From: Halieaceae bacterium
GTDB taxonomy: Bacteria; Pseudomonadota; Gammaproteobacteria; Pseudomonadales; Halieaceae
Assembly: GCA_003331685.1 (NCBI GenBank)
Contig: QOPK01000010.1
Coordinates: 1 to 25,788 of the forward strand
Direction of reading: 5' to 3'
Length of the DNA: 25,788 nt
Each line of letters begins with the position of its first letter. Within the stretch, counting starts at the first letter, position 1. Of this stretch, positions 8,621 through 16,321 are shown piece after piece. A program made the position numbers and the translations under genes. The notes beneath the pieces were generated by a model, which was given only the letters and a program-made list of their open reading frames with translations, was not told where the DNA came from and did not search any database.

Positions 8621-9796
8621 TCAGAAATTACGTTGATTAAAGGGGTCGTAGTGATCCCCCAGGCAGTGCCGACCGATAATCAGCTTCATGATTTCAGAGC
8701 TACCAGCATAAATAGTGGCAATCTTCGCATCGGCCGATTGGCGACTTATCGGATATTCATCCATAAACCCAGCACCGCCATGCAGCTGCAGACCCTCGTC
8801 GGCGACACGCTGCTGCAACTCGGATGTCTTAAGTTTGGCAGCCGCGGCGTCCTCAGCTGAGAGCGTGCCCGCATTGAACGCGAGCGCCGCCTGATCGACA
8901 AAAGACTGCGCAATATCAAGCTCGGCGCGAAGTTCTGCCATCTTGAATTGGGTGTTTTGCATGGCCGACAAAGGCTTACCGAACACCTCACGCTCACGCA
9001 CAAAATCGGCGGTCAAGTCCCAGGACAACTGCGCCGCTGCCAGGTAGCCCATCGCGCCGAGCAAGCGTTCCTCTGCCAAGCCCTCCATCAGGTAGTAAAA
9101 CCCTTTGTGCGCCTCGCCCAACACATTGCTCTTTGGCACCTTGATGTTGTTGAAGAAGAGCTCCGCCGTATCCTGAGCCTTAAGGCCCAATTTATTAAGA
9201 TTGCGGCCCCGCTCGAAACCCTCCCAACCCGCTTCGACCAGAAACAGTGTCATCGCATGGGGGTTATTTTGTGGGTCTGTTTTGGCGGCCACGACCACCA
9301 GGTCACAGTTGATACCGTTGGATATGTAGGTCTTTTGACCATTGAGTACCCAGTGGTCATCCTCCTCAACGGCATGGGTTCGCATTCCTGCCAGATTGCT
9401 GCCTGCGTCGGGTTCCGTCATCGCCACCGCGAGAATGATGTCACCTGAAACGGCGCCCGGGATATATCGCTCAATCTGATCCTCACTGCCGAAACGGGTG
9501 ATGTAGGGCCCGACAATGCGGCTATGCAGGGAGCCAAACCAATCGCTGCAGCGCGCATAAGCCAGCTCTTCGATGATGACTTGCTCCCAGCGGATGTCGT
9601 AATCATCCATGCCGCCGTATCGCTCCTCCGGCCACACCATGAGAAAGCCCTGCTCGCCAGCCTTTTTGAATATGCCGCGATCCACCACACCCTGCTCTCG
9701 GAACCGCTCCATGTGGGGCACTACCTCTTCCGCGAGAAATCGCCGATAGGCCTCCCTAAACATCACCTGCTCTTCCGTAAACTGCCTGGTGAGCAT
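8621..9796 (-). CDS. Acyl-CoA dehydrogenase (LCAD/isovaleryl type)
   Basis: This FAD-dependent acyl-CoA dehydrogenase has 391 residues from the ATG at 9796. That start has a strong AGGAGG (9802-9807) five bases upstream, so the upstream ATG at 9817 is not preferred. Domains in order are the N-terminal helices, the mid beta-domain with AMTEPDAGSNLAGMRT (125-140), and the C-terminal helical domain with VFGKPLSAMQ (271-280) and LHGGAGFMDEYPI (338-350). The catalytic glutamate of MCAD-like enzymes (in YEGT) is replaced: the motif reads YAGSSEIMK with Ala364. Glu243 in AEERLL matches the helix-G base of long-chain and isovaleryl-CoA dehydrogenases, which act on long or branched chains. First gene of a three-gene operon with the racemase and crotonase. 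Confidence 0.94.
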   Translation of the reverse strand: MLTRQFTEEQVMFREAYRRFLAEEVVPHMERFREQGVVDRGIFKKAGEQGFLMVWPEERYGGMDDYDIRWEQVIIEELAYARCSDWFGSLHSRIVGPYITRFGSEDQIERYIPGAVSGDIILAVAMTEPDAGSNLAGMRTHAVEEDDHWVLNGQKTYISNGINCDLVVVAAKTDPQNNPHAMTLFLVEAGWEGFERGRNLNKLGLKAQDTAELFFNNIKVPKSNVLGEAHKGFYYLMEGLAEERLLGAMGYLAAAQLSWDLTADFVREREVFGKPLSAMQNTQFKMAELRAELDIAQSFVDQAALAFNAGTLSAEDAAAAKLKTSELQQRVADEGLQLHGGAGFMDEYPISRQSADAKIATIYAGSSEIMKLIIGRHCLGDHYDPFNQRNF

Positions 9797-10051
9797 GTCG
9801 CCCTCCTGATGTTGCATTGATTAACAGTAGTTCTTGCCGGTGATCGTTAGCCACCACGTTGGCATTAACGCCCCATATCTCAGCCGAGGACACCCCGGCG
9901 GATCGCATGCCCTCTAATCTCGCCAATGTGCTGCACAGCCCAACTGAACTCTTTTGGTTTTATCGGGAGAGGGCGCTCTGTGTCGCGCGATAGCGTCCCT
10001 GTTTATAGCATCTGCCTGACAGGGGCCTTGCCATACACTGCATGCGCTTGC
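9797..10051. other. Longest intergenic region of the window (255 bp)
   Basis: This gap lies between two minus-strand genes, the acyl-CoA synthetase (upstream) and the acyl-CoA dehydrogenase (downstream). It presumably carries the promoter of the dehydrogenase-racemase-crotonase operon, but I find no convincing -35/-10 pair. A weak inverted repeat GGTG-N9-CACC lies near 9840-9856. GCATCTGC (10008-10015) can pair with GCAGATGC (10059-10066) at the 3' end of the synthetase gene, but lacks a T-run. No small ORF with coding character is evident. Confidence 0.5.
9802..9807 (-). promoter_or_regulatory. Ribosome binding site that decides the acyl-CoA dehydrogenase start
   Basis: AGGAGG on the minus strand ends five bases before ATG 9796. 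The alternative in-frame ATG at 9817 lies upstream of this site and has no comparable motif, so translation most likely starts at 9796. Confidence 0.8.
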
Positions 10052-11761
10052 TCAATCAGCAGATGCCGGGTCCAACACCTCTTTCAACTCTCGCTTGAGA
10101 AACTTACCGTTGGCGTTGCGCGGCAATGGCTCCGAGAGAAACCACACATAGCGAGGCACTTTGAAGGCCGCTAGGCGTGAGCTCATGTGCTCACGCAAAC
10201 CGGGCGCATCCAGCATTGCGTCGGGCTTCAAGTGCACAGCAACACCCACCTCCTCACCCAAACGATCGTCGGGCACCGCAAAAGCCACCGTCTCCAAAAC
10301 GGCCGAGTGGGTATACAACGCGCCTTCAACCTCGGCACAGTAAATATTTTCTCCCCCGCGCAAAATCATGTCCTTGGCGCGATCGACCAGATAGAGAAAT
10401 CCATCTTCATCGAAATAACCGATATCGCCCGTGTGCAACCAACCATCGACGATGGTCTCTGCGGTCGCTTCCGGACGGTTCAGGTATCCCTTGATCACGG
10501 GCGCACCTTTAACTAATAACTCGCCGGCCTCACCCACTGGCAGCGCTTCACCCGCCTCGTTAATCACCTTCCCTTCCAACGTCGGCACGAGAGGCCCACA
10601 GCTTTCTGGTCGCGCCAAAAACAAATCGCCTGCCGTATAGGTACTGATTCCACAAACTTCCGTCATGCCGTAGCCCTGAGCGGGCTTCGCGCGCTGCGTG
10701 CTCTCAATCACTTTGTTTGGCAGATCAGGATGCATCGCTGCGCCACCGCCACCGAGCGACGCCAAACTAGAGGTGTCGTAGTCGCCGAAATTGGGATGCG
10801 CGAGCAGTTCGCGCGTCATCATCGGCACCGCGCTCAAGGTGTTCACCTGCTCTCGCTCAATCAGCTTGAGCGCTTCCTCGGTATCCCACTTGTACATCAG
10901 CACCAGCTTGCCGCCGCTCAAGGTCGCGCCGTGCATGACGCAATTATTGGCTGTGACATGAAACAACGGTGTGGCCACCAGAGACGTCGCGGCAGGCGCC
11001 GACACCGGTGCATCGACCACATCTCCTCGACCCAGCGCCTGCGTCGTCGCAAAAATCTGCCCCATGGCCGCCACGTTCATAATGTTGTGAACGCAACCCC
11101 TATGCGTGAGCTGAGCGCCCTTGGGACGACCTGTGGTACCAGACGTATAGAAGATACAAGCATCGTCGTCGGTGTCGATGGCGGGCATGGGCAACTCCCC
11201 GGGCTCGCTCACCGCGTCGGCCCACTGCACCGCCTGTACCGGCGGCGTGGACTCACGCACAGCGACGACAGCCAGATCTGAGAAATCACCTGCAATGTCT
11301 GCGAACACGGCCAGTCGCTGATCGTCAGCAACCAGCAGTTTGGGCTCGGAGTCGTTCAACGCATAGGCCATTTCATCTGCGACCCACCAGGCGTTCATAC
11401 CCACGACAACCCCGCCGACAGCGATCACGCCCCAGTAGGCAAAAATCCACTCGGGGTAATTACGCATAGCAATAGCCACCCGGTCCCCCGAACCAATGCC
11501 CTGAATCTGCAGCCACGTCGCGAAATTAGCGACCAGCTGACCTGCCTCGGCGAAGGTCCAGCGCTCATCGCCATAAACGGTGTACTCCTGATCCGCATAG
11601 CCCTGACCCATCATCCATAGATCGCGCATGGAACCGGGAGCATGCTTGTAAGCTTTGAGGGTTTGGCCGCCTCGCTCGATCGTCGTTAGCTCGAGAAACG
11701 CATCGGGTGCAGTGACCATCTGAACCGCGTTGCGATAGTGTTCCATGACCTGAGTGCTCAT
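10052..11761 (-). CDS. Acyl-CoA synthetase (AMP-forming, FadD-like)
   Basis: This 569-residue ANL-superfamily ligase activates a carboxylic acid as acyl-AMP and then transfers it to CoA. It has the phosphate-binding loop FYTSGTTGRPKG (204-214 region), the A5 motif GYGMTEVCG, the hinge region GWLHTGDIGYFDEDGFLYLVDRAKD, and a C-terminal catalytic lysine Lys553 in NGKFLKREL. The length and motifs fit a medium/long-chain fatty acyl-CoA or related acid:CoA ligase; the substrate is not readable. The ATG at 11761 is used. The first 13 bases of the gene are identical to the first 13 of the divergent phosphotransferase. Context suggests it supplies acyl-CoA to the dehydrogenase/racemase/crotonase genes downstream. 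Confidence 0.92.
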   Translation of the reverse strand: MSTQVMEHYRNAVQMVTAPDAFLELTTIERGGQTLKAYKHAPGSMRDLWMMGQGYADQEYTVYGDERWTFAEAGQLVANFATWLQIQGIGSGDRVAIAMRNYPEWIFAYWGVIAVGGVVVGMNAWWVADEMAYALNDSEPKLLVADDQRLAVFADIAGDFSDLAVVAVRESTPPVQAVQWADAVSEPGELPMPAIDTDDDACIFYTSGTTGRPKGAQLTHRGCVHNIMNVAAMGQIFATTQALGRGDVVDAPVSAPAATSLVATPLFHVTANNCVMHGATLSGGKLVLMYKWDTEEALKLIEREQVNTLSAVPMMTRELLAHPNFGDYDTSSLASLGGGGAAMHPDLPNKVIESTQRAKPAQGYGMTEVCGISTYTAGDLFLARPESCGPLVPTLEGKVINEAGEALPVGEAGELLVKGAPVIKGYLNRPEATAETIVDGWLHTGDIGYFDEDGFLYLVDRAKDMILRGGENIYCAEVEGALYTHSAVLETVAFAVPDDRLGEEVGVAVHLKPDAMLDAPGLREHMSSRLAAFKVPRYVWFLSEPLPRNANGKFLKRELKEVLDPASAD

Positions 11762-11833
11762 CCTGAATGCCCCTTATTTTTGTAGGTCGGTTTTTCAGTC
11801 AGCAATATAGCGTTGTGAGATAAAGCCATCGCA

Positions 11834-11882
11834 CGATACCCTATGCGCTCGGTAGCGACTAGCTACCAGCGCATCGTTATCG
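11834..11882. repeat. Large imperfect hairpin/palindrome in the divergent promoter region
   Basis: ATGCGCTCGGTAGC (11843-11856) pairs with GCTACCAGCGCAT (11862-11874). That gives 13 base pairs with one bulged C and a 5-base loop. An outer stem CGATA (11834-11838) with TATCG (11878-11882) extends it across a small internal loop. The element sits almost midway between the start codons of the acyl-CoA synthetase (-) and phosphotransferase (+). No T-run follows on either strand, so it is more likely an operator or structured regulatory element than a terminator. GGTATC (11886-11891) nearby repeats part of the motif. Confidence 0.65.
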
Positions 11883-11970
11883 GCAGGTATCATGCCAATA
11901 CTTTAGAGCGGATTCCAGACAGGGATACCACCCGAAAACGCTGCGCAGACACAGATATCAGAGGATTGTC

Positions 11971-12987
11971 ATGAGCACTCAGGAACTTGAACTCTCCCGC
12001 TTGGAACCCTGGCTTCGCGCCAATGTCCCGGGCTTGAACGGACCGTTAAGCGCCGAAAAATTCCCCGGCGGACAATCCAATCCCACTTTCAAGCTGACAG
12101 CGGGCGAGCGGCAATATGTGTTGCGCCGCAAACCCCCGGGCGAACTGCTGGCCTCCGCTCATGCCGTCGACCGCGAGTACCGGGTGCTGGACGCGCTGCG
12201 CGACACCGACGTACCGGTTCCGGACGCTGTCGCCCTGTGCGAGGACGACAATGTGATCGGCTCCATGTTCTATCTCATGGAGCATCTCGAGGGCCGTATT
12301 TTCTGGGATCCGGCAGTGCCCGAGGTCGACAACACAGAGCGGACCGCGATCTACGATGAAATGAACCGCGTGCTCGCAGCATTGCATTCCGTGAACGTCG
12401 ACACAGTGGGTCTGTCGGATTATGGCAAACCCGGCAACTACTACGCCAGACAGATAGGACGCTGGACCAAACAGTATCGGGCCTCAGAAACGGAGACGGT
12501 TGCCGATATGGAAGCCCTGATGGAGTGGCTTCCCAATCACATTCCTGTCGCCGAGGAGACCGTCGCGCTGGTGCACGGGGACTACCGCCTCGACAACATG
12601 ATTTTTCATCCGACGGAGCCCCGGATCATCGGCATTCTCGATTGGGAGCTTTCTACGCTCGGGGATCCGCTGGCGGACCTTGCCTACCAGTTAATGGCCT
12701 GGCAGTTCCCACGCGAAGGTGGTATCTCCGGACTGGCGGGTCTGGATCGGACCGAGCTGGGCCTGCCTTCAGATGACGATTACATCGCGGCCTATTGTCA
12801 GCGCACAGGCCGAAGCGGCATTGATGACTGGCCGTTCTATATGGCGTTCTGCTTTTTCCGCATTGCGGCCATCCTGCAGGGCATCAAGAAACGCGCACAG
12901 ATTGGCACCGCGTCCAGCGCAGAAGCCGACAGTCGAGCGATTATGGTGGGTCCTTTGGCGGCGCTGGGAGCGGCCTGCATCCCGTAG
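11971..12987 (+). CDS. APH-family phosphotransferase (ACAD10/11 N-terminal-like kinase)
   Basis: This 338-residue protein has the aminoglycoside-phosphotransferase/choline-kinase fold of the group found fused to acyl-CoA dehydrogenases in ACAD10/ACAD11 and standing alone in bacteria. The nucleotide-binding start is FPGGQSNPTFKL (31-42) with a lysine or arginine in YVLRRKPPG. The catalytic loop is HGDYRLDN (202-209) and the metal site is ILDWE (222-226). Relatives such as LvaA of the levulinate pathway phosphorylate 4-hydroxyacyl-CoA so that a dehydrogenase-fold partner can eliminate phosphate. The same role is plausible here but inferred. GAGG lies about seven bases before ATG 11971. It is divergent from the acyl-CoA synthetase and convergent with the patatin gene. 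An antibiotic-modifying role is unlikely. Confidence 0.88.
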   Translation: MSTQELELSRLEPWLRANVPGLNGPLSAEKFPGGQSNPTFKLTAGERQYVLRRKPPGELLASAHAVDREYRVLDALRDTDVPVPDAVALCEDDNVIGSMFYLMEHLEGRIFWDPAVPEVDNTERTAIYDEMNRVLAALHSVNVDTVGLSDYGKPGNYYARQIGRWTKQYRASETETVADMEALMEWLPNHIPVAEETVALVHGDYRLDNMIFHPTEPRIIGILDWELSTLGDPLADLAYQLMAWQFPREGGISGLAGLDRTELGLPSDDDYIAAYCQRTGRSGIDDWPFYMAFCFFRIAAILQGIKKRAQIGTASSAEADSRAIMVGPLAALGAACIP

Positions 12988-13016
12988 CTGGCAGACTAGT
13001 GCCCGGCAACCGAACG

Positions 13017-14639
13017 CTAGGCGATACTGCGTTTCTTGACTGAGGCGGCTGACCGATTTGCCCCGCCGGCGGTCCTCGAGCGGGAGGCCTTGCCAGAGCG
13101 GATCCCCGCTTCAGTTTTCAACGCTCTTTTCTGCGCTGCTGTTGGAGGCGGCCTCCGTCTGGAGCTCTTGGGTCTGCGATAAGTGCCCGGAGCAGGTCTT
13201 AAATCTCCATATTCAAAGCGGTGCAGAATTTCTTCCAGGGTTCTGGAAATTTGCGTGCACCGCCTAATCGGTTCAATCCGGCTGTAGGTGGCCCGTTCCC
13301 CCTCTTTCACCAACTGGCGCAGCTCTGCTTCATTGGGCTGCGTGATCAGATTCAACGGATTTTGAAACCGGAATTTCGGGACGATATTAATATCGCCTGA
13401 ATATTCTTGATCAAGCAATGCATGAACACTATGCATCATCATATTGAATTTAGGCCAGTTCTCTCCGTATTTTTTTGCGACACCCCGGTAGAAATTCAGC
13501 ATCTCCCTGCCGATTCCCATGCCCAAAGAAGTGGCCGCCTGGCGCAACGGTCCAACTTTGTCATCCCGGGGCAAAAATGCCCGCGCTATGGGGTTCACCA
13601 TGCTCACAATATAATGGTTGGTCGAGAACAGGCGCGACAGACGTTTGGCGGGCAAGTCGTCGGCAACAGAGCCATCAACCCATCGCCGGGCAGGCAAATA
13701 GGGTTGTGCGTCCCCTCGTTCATTCTTGGCCTGCAGCATTACCGCGGGGAACACACCGGGAATAGCACAGGAGGCCATCGCGGCCGATCGCAGGTAAACG
13801 TTGGGTGAGGACACAGCGTTGAGCAGCCGAGATCGCTGATGCGGCTCAGCGGGCGCCACGGTAATACTGACCTGACGTCCCGTCTTGGCATAGGCCTCCC
13901 CAAACGTCAGGTCTGGGATCGTCGCAGCAATCAATTTCTCGGTGTCCTCCGCTGTGAGTCGGCTCCCCATCCCCGACACCCACTGCCAGAGAACACCCTT
14001 ATTGCCATCCTCGCCGGATTCCATCATCCCGATCAGATCTAGCTCTGCCATTTCTTCATCGGTGTAGGCCGCGAGCGCCGCGGCCACAATCGAGCCCGCG
14101 CTGGAGCCGGAAATCACTCTTGGCAGCAGCCCTTGCCGGAGCAGCTCGCTGACCACACCCACATGCAAAAAGCCCAGCACCCCCCCGCCACTGAGCATCA
14201 GTGCAGAGCGCCCGTAACAGACGTTACTGCGATAGAAAAATTCGAGTTTCTGCTGAGTGGGAATGATTTCTTCGGGCAACTCGGCCAACAGTCTGAGCGC
14301 CTCGTCGATTTCCTGAATGTACTGCTCTATCACTACCTTGGTGCCAGACTTGGCCTGACGATAAAGCACGCTCTTACCCATGCCACCCATGTTGCCGTGG
14401 ATGCCTTCATTGAGCGCATACAGCAAACCGGTCCAATCTTTTTGTTTGCGAAACTTGCGAAGTCGATCCAGTCGGTACCGGATCTGCGCATGATCATAGA
14501 GCTCTGAGGGTTCCTCTTGCCGCCACTCAGCTTTCCCGGTCAGGGCGTCATGTTCGCGGGCCGCCGACAGCCAGTCCTCATAGGACTGCGCCGTGTCCAT
14601 GTGCTCCTCGAGCTGCCGCAACTTAGACTTCCTGGCCAA
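13017..14639 (-). CDS. Patatin-like phospholipase with DUF3336 N-terminal domain
   Basis: This 540-residue serine lipase acts on acyl esters such as phospholipids or triacylglycerol, using a Ser-Asp dyad. The N-terminal DUF3336 domain spans about residues 20-135. The patatin domain follows with the oxyanion loop SGGGVLGFLHVGV (150-162), the nucleophile elbow GSSAG (Ser180) and the catalytic aspartate in VDGS (Asp322). The yeast Tgl-type and bacterial relatives share this order. The start is TTG 14639, supported by AAGGAG six bases upstream; the first ATG (14600) lacks this. The last 50 residues are low-complexity and rich in Lys, Arg, Ser and Pro, unlike the rest. It may release fatty acids for the neighbouring acyl-CoA synthetases. 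Confidence 0.92.
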   Translation of the reverse strand: MARKSKLRQLEEHMDTAQSYEDWLSAAREHDALTGKAEWRQEEPSELYDHAQIRYRLDRLRKFRKQKDWTGLLYALNEGIHGNMGGMGKSVLYRQAKSGTKVVIEQYIQEIDEALRLLAELPEEIIPTQQKLEFFYRSNVCYGRSALMLSGGGVLGFLHVGVVSELLRQGLLPRVISGSSAGSIVAAALAAYTDEEMAELDLIGMMESGEDGNKGVLWQWVSGMGSRLTAEDTEKLIAATIPDLTFGEAYAKTGRQVSITVAPAEPHQRSRLLNAVSSPNVYLRSAAMASCAIPGVFPAVMLQAKNERGDAQPYLPARRWVDGSVADDLPAKRLSRLFSTNHYIVSMVNPIARAFLPRDDKVGPLRQAATSLGMGIGREMLNFYRGVAKKYGENWPKFNMMMHSVHALLDQEYSGDINIVPKFRFQNPLNLITQPNEAELRQLVKEGERATYSRIEPIRRCTQISRTLEEILHRFEYGDLRPAPGTYRRPKSSRRRPPPTAAQKRALKTEAGIRSGKASRSRTAGGANRSAASVKKRSIA

Positions 14640-14645
14640 TTACCG

Positions 14646-14651
14646 CTCCTT
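14646..14651 (-). promoter_or_regulatory. Ribosome binding site supporting a TTG start
   Basis: AAGGAG on the minus strand lies six bases before the TTG at 14639 and is the strongest Shine-Dalgarno match near this gene. It supports the rare TTG start of the patatin lipase over the downstream ATG. Confidence 0.75.
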
Positions 14652-14734
14652 GACTACCCGCTAGCTATGCATCAGTTCGCTGCGCCCAGCATAGAGACTC
14701 ATCCAGCCTCATAACAGCTTGACAGCTGAAAAAA

Positions 14735-16264
14735 TCACATTGCATCGCGGTAGGCATCCTGCAGATGTCGTTTGTAGAGCTTACCGTTGTCCATCCGCGG
14801 CAGTTGCTCCAGAAAATCGATCTTCCTTGGCACCTTCACGCTAGACAAGCGGTCTCGCATCCAGTCGATCAGCTCCGCCTCGGTGTCGTGGTTCGCATCA
14901 GACCAGTCTAGAGGCTGCACCACCGCCATCACTTCCTCCCCAAATTCGGGGTGCGGGATGCCAAACACCGCCACATCCGCCACCTTGTCGTGGGAAATCA
15001 GCAGGCCCTCAATTTCCGCCGGATAGACATTGACGCCGCCCGTGATGATGGTGAAGTTTTTGCGGTCGGTCAGATAGAGAAAGCCGTCCTCGTCAAGGTA
15101 GCCCACATCCCCCATCGTGCTCCAGCCATGTTCATTAAAGGCGCTCTTGGTTTTCTCGGGCTCGTCGAAGTACTCAAACGGCCGGCTATTCGCAAAGTAC
15201 ACGTCGCCGACCTCACCCGGCCCCAGTACCTCGCCGTCTTCACCCAAAATTCTTGGCTCACCGATGATGGCCTGGCCTACAGAGCCCTTATGCGTTAACC
15301 AATTCGCCGAATCAATGATGGTAAAGCCGTTGCCCTCGCTGCCCGAGTAGTACTCCACAATGACTGGGCCCCACCAATCGATCATCGACTCTTTCACATC
15401 AATCGGGCACGGCGCCGCCGCGTGAATTGCGCACTTCATTGAACTCAGGTCGTATTGCGTTCGCGCGTTCTCGGGCAGCTTCAACATACGCACAAACATA
15501 ATCGGCACCCACTGACTGTGGGTTGCCTTGTACCGCTCAATCAATGCCAGAGACTGCTCTGGATCGAACTGTTCCATGATCAGCGAGGTACCACCGAGAC
15601 CCAGCACCATGATGTTGTAGTGCAGAGGCGCTGCGTGATAAAGCGGCGCGGGCGACAGATAAATGGTATCGACACCAAAACCGAAGAAAGCGCCAACACT
15701 GCCCGACATCGGGTGGTCGGTGTGAATGCTATCTGCGTGAGGCGCCCAGTAGACCCCTTTTGGCTTGCCCGTCGTTCCTGACGAATACAGCATCGGCGCA
15801 CCGAGAAATTCATCCTCGATAGGCGTTTCAGGCAAACTTGCCAGCTGTTCGTCCAGGCCCTCAAAACCTGCGATGTCGCCGCCAACTGAAAGGCAACGGC
15901 TCAACCCACTCGACGCAGAGGCCGCCTCGAGGGCCACATCAGCCAGACTCGCCGAGGCGATGAAGAGCTTCGCTTTGCAATTGGTAATAATGTAAGCCGT
16001 CTCATCTTGCTTTAGATGCGTGCTGATCGGCGTAAAAATGATTCCCGCGCGCAAAGCCCCCTGAGCAACCTGCAAAAACTCCCGGCAGTTCTTCATCATG
16101 ATGGCGATGTGATCGCCGCGGTTCACGCCAGATGCCCGCAGCAGGTGGGCAACCTGGTTTGATCGGCGATCCAACTCAGCGTAGGTCACAACCTCACCGG
16201 AGTTGGCCATAATGTATGCCGGCCGATCGGGAGTTTCAGCGGCGAAGACAGAAAAATGCGGCAT
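14735..16264 (-). CDS. Acyl-CoA synthetase (AMP-forming), second paralogue
   Basis: This 509-residue ANL-family acid:CoA ligase is shorter than, and clearly different from, the synthetase at 10052-11761. Motifs are the P-loop LYSSGTTGKPKGVYW (159-173), EYYSGSEGNGF in place of the usual TE-containing A5 motif, GWSTMGDVGYLDEDGFLYLTDRK, and the C-terminal catalytic Lys495 in DNGKLYKR. It resembles the cyclohexanecarboxylate/steroid-acid-type synthetases of actinobacteria and proteobacteria more than classical FadD, but the substrate is not determined. Start ATG 16264. It ends 95 bases before the patatin start, in the same direction. It is divergent, by only 57 bases, from the D-glutamate/5-oxoproline operon. 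Confidence 0.92.
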   Translation of the reverse strand: MPHFSVFAAETPDRPAYIMANSGEVVTYAELDRRSNQVAHLLRASGVNRGDHIAIMMKNCREFLQVAQGALRAGIIFTPISTHLKQDETAYIITNCKAKLFIASASLADVALEAASASSGLSRCLSVGGDIAGFEGLDEQLASLPETPIEDEFLGAPMLYSSGTTGKPKGVYWAPHADSIHTDHPMSGSVGAFFGFGVDTIYLSPAPLYHAAPLHYNIMVLGLGGTSLIMEQFDPEQSLALIERYKATHSQWVPIMFVRMLKLPENARTQYDLSSMKCAIHAAAPCPIDVKESMIDWWGPVIVEYYSGSEGNGFTIIDSANWLTHKGSVGQAIIGEPRILGEDGEVLGPGEVGDVYFANSRPFEYFDEPEKTKSAFNEHGWSTMGDVGYLDEDGFLYLTDRKNFTIITGGVNVYPAEIEGLLISHDKVADVAVFGIPHPEFGEEVMAVVQPLDWSDANHDTEAELIDWMRDRLSSVKVPRKIDFLEQLPRMDNGKLYKRHLQDAYRDAM

Positions 16265-16278
16265 GGCGTCACTCTCTT

Positions 16279-16307
16279 TTGGGCGTATTATTCGTAGGCA
16301 CTATACA
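16279..16307 (+). promoter_or_regulatory. Possible weak sigma-70 promoter of the DUF1445-pxpABC operon
   Basis: TTGGGC (16279-16284) and TATACA (16302-16307) are 17 bases apart in the 57-bp divergent region. Transcription would begin around 16314, leaving under ten bases before ATG 16322. Either the mRNA is nearly leaderless or the in-frame ATG at 16343 is used. The match is weak and only suggestive. Confidence 0.3.
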
Positions 16308-16321
16308 AGTTCGAGACCAAG

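Noticed and set aside
11971..12987. Aminoglycoside resistance gene
   Set aside because: The APH fold is shared widely. The motifs and the acyl-CoA gene context fit the ACAD10/11-type kinases, not resistance enzymes.
14715..14735. CAGCT-TGAC-AGCTG hairpin next to an A-run as a terminator for minus-strand transcription
   Set aside because: For minus-strand transcripts the U-run would come before the hairpin, the wrong order for an intrinsic terminator. TTGACA within it faces antisense to the synthetase and has no -10 partner that I could find.
16265..16321. Horizontal-transfer boundary between lipid genes and the D-glutamate operon
   Set aside because: No repeats, tRNA, integrase or evident shift in base composition at the junction. 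It looks like an ordinary divergent promoter region.
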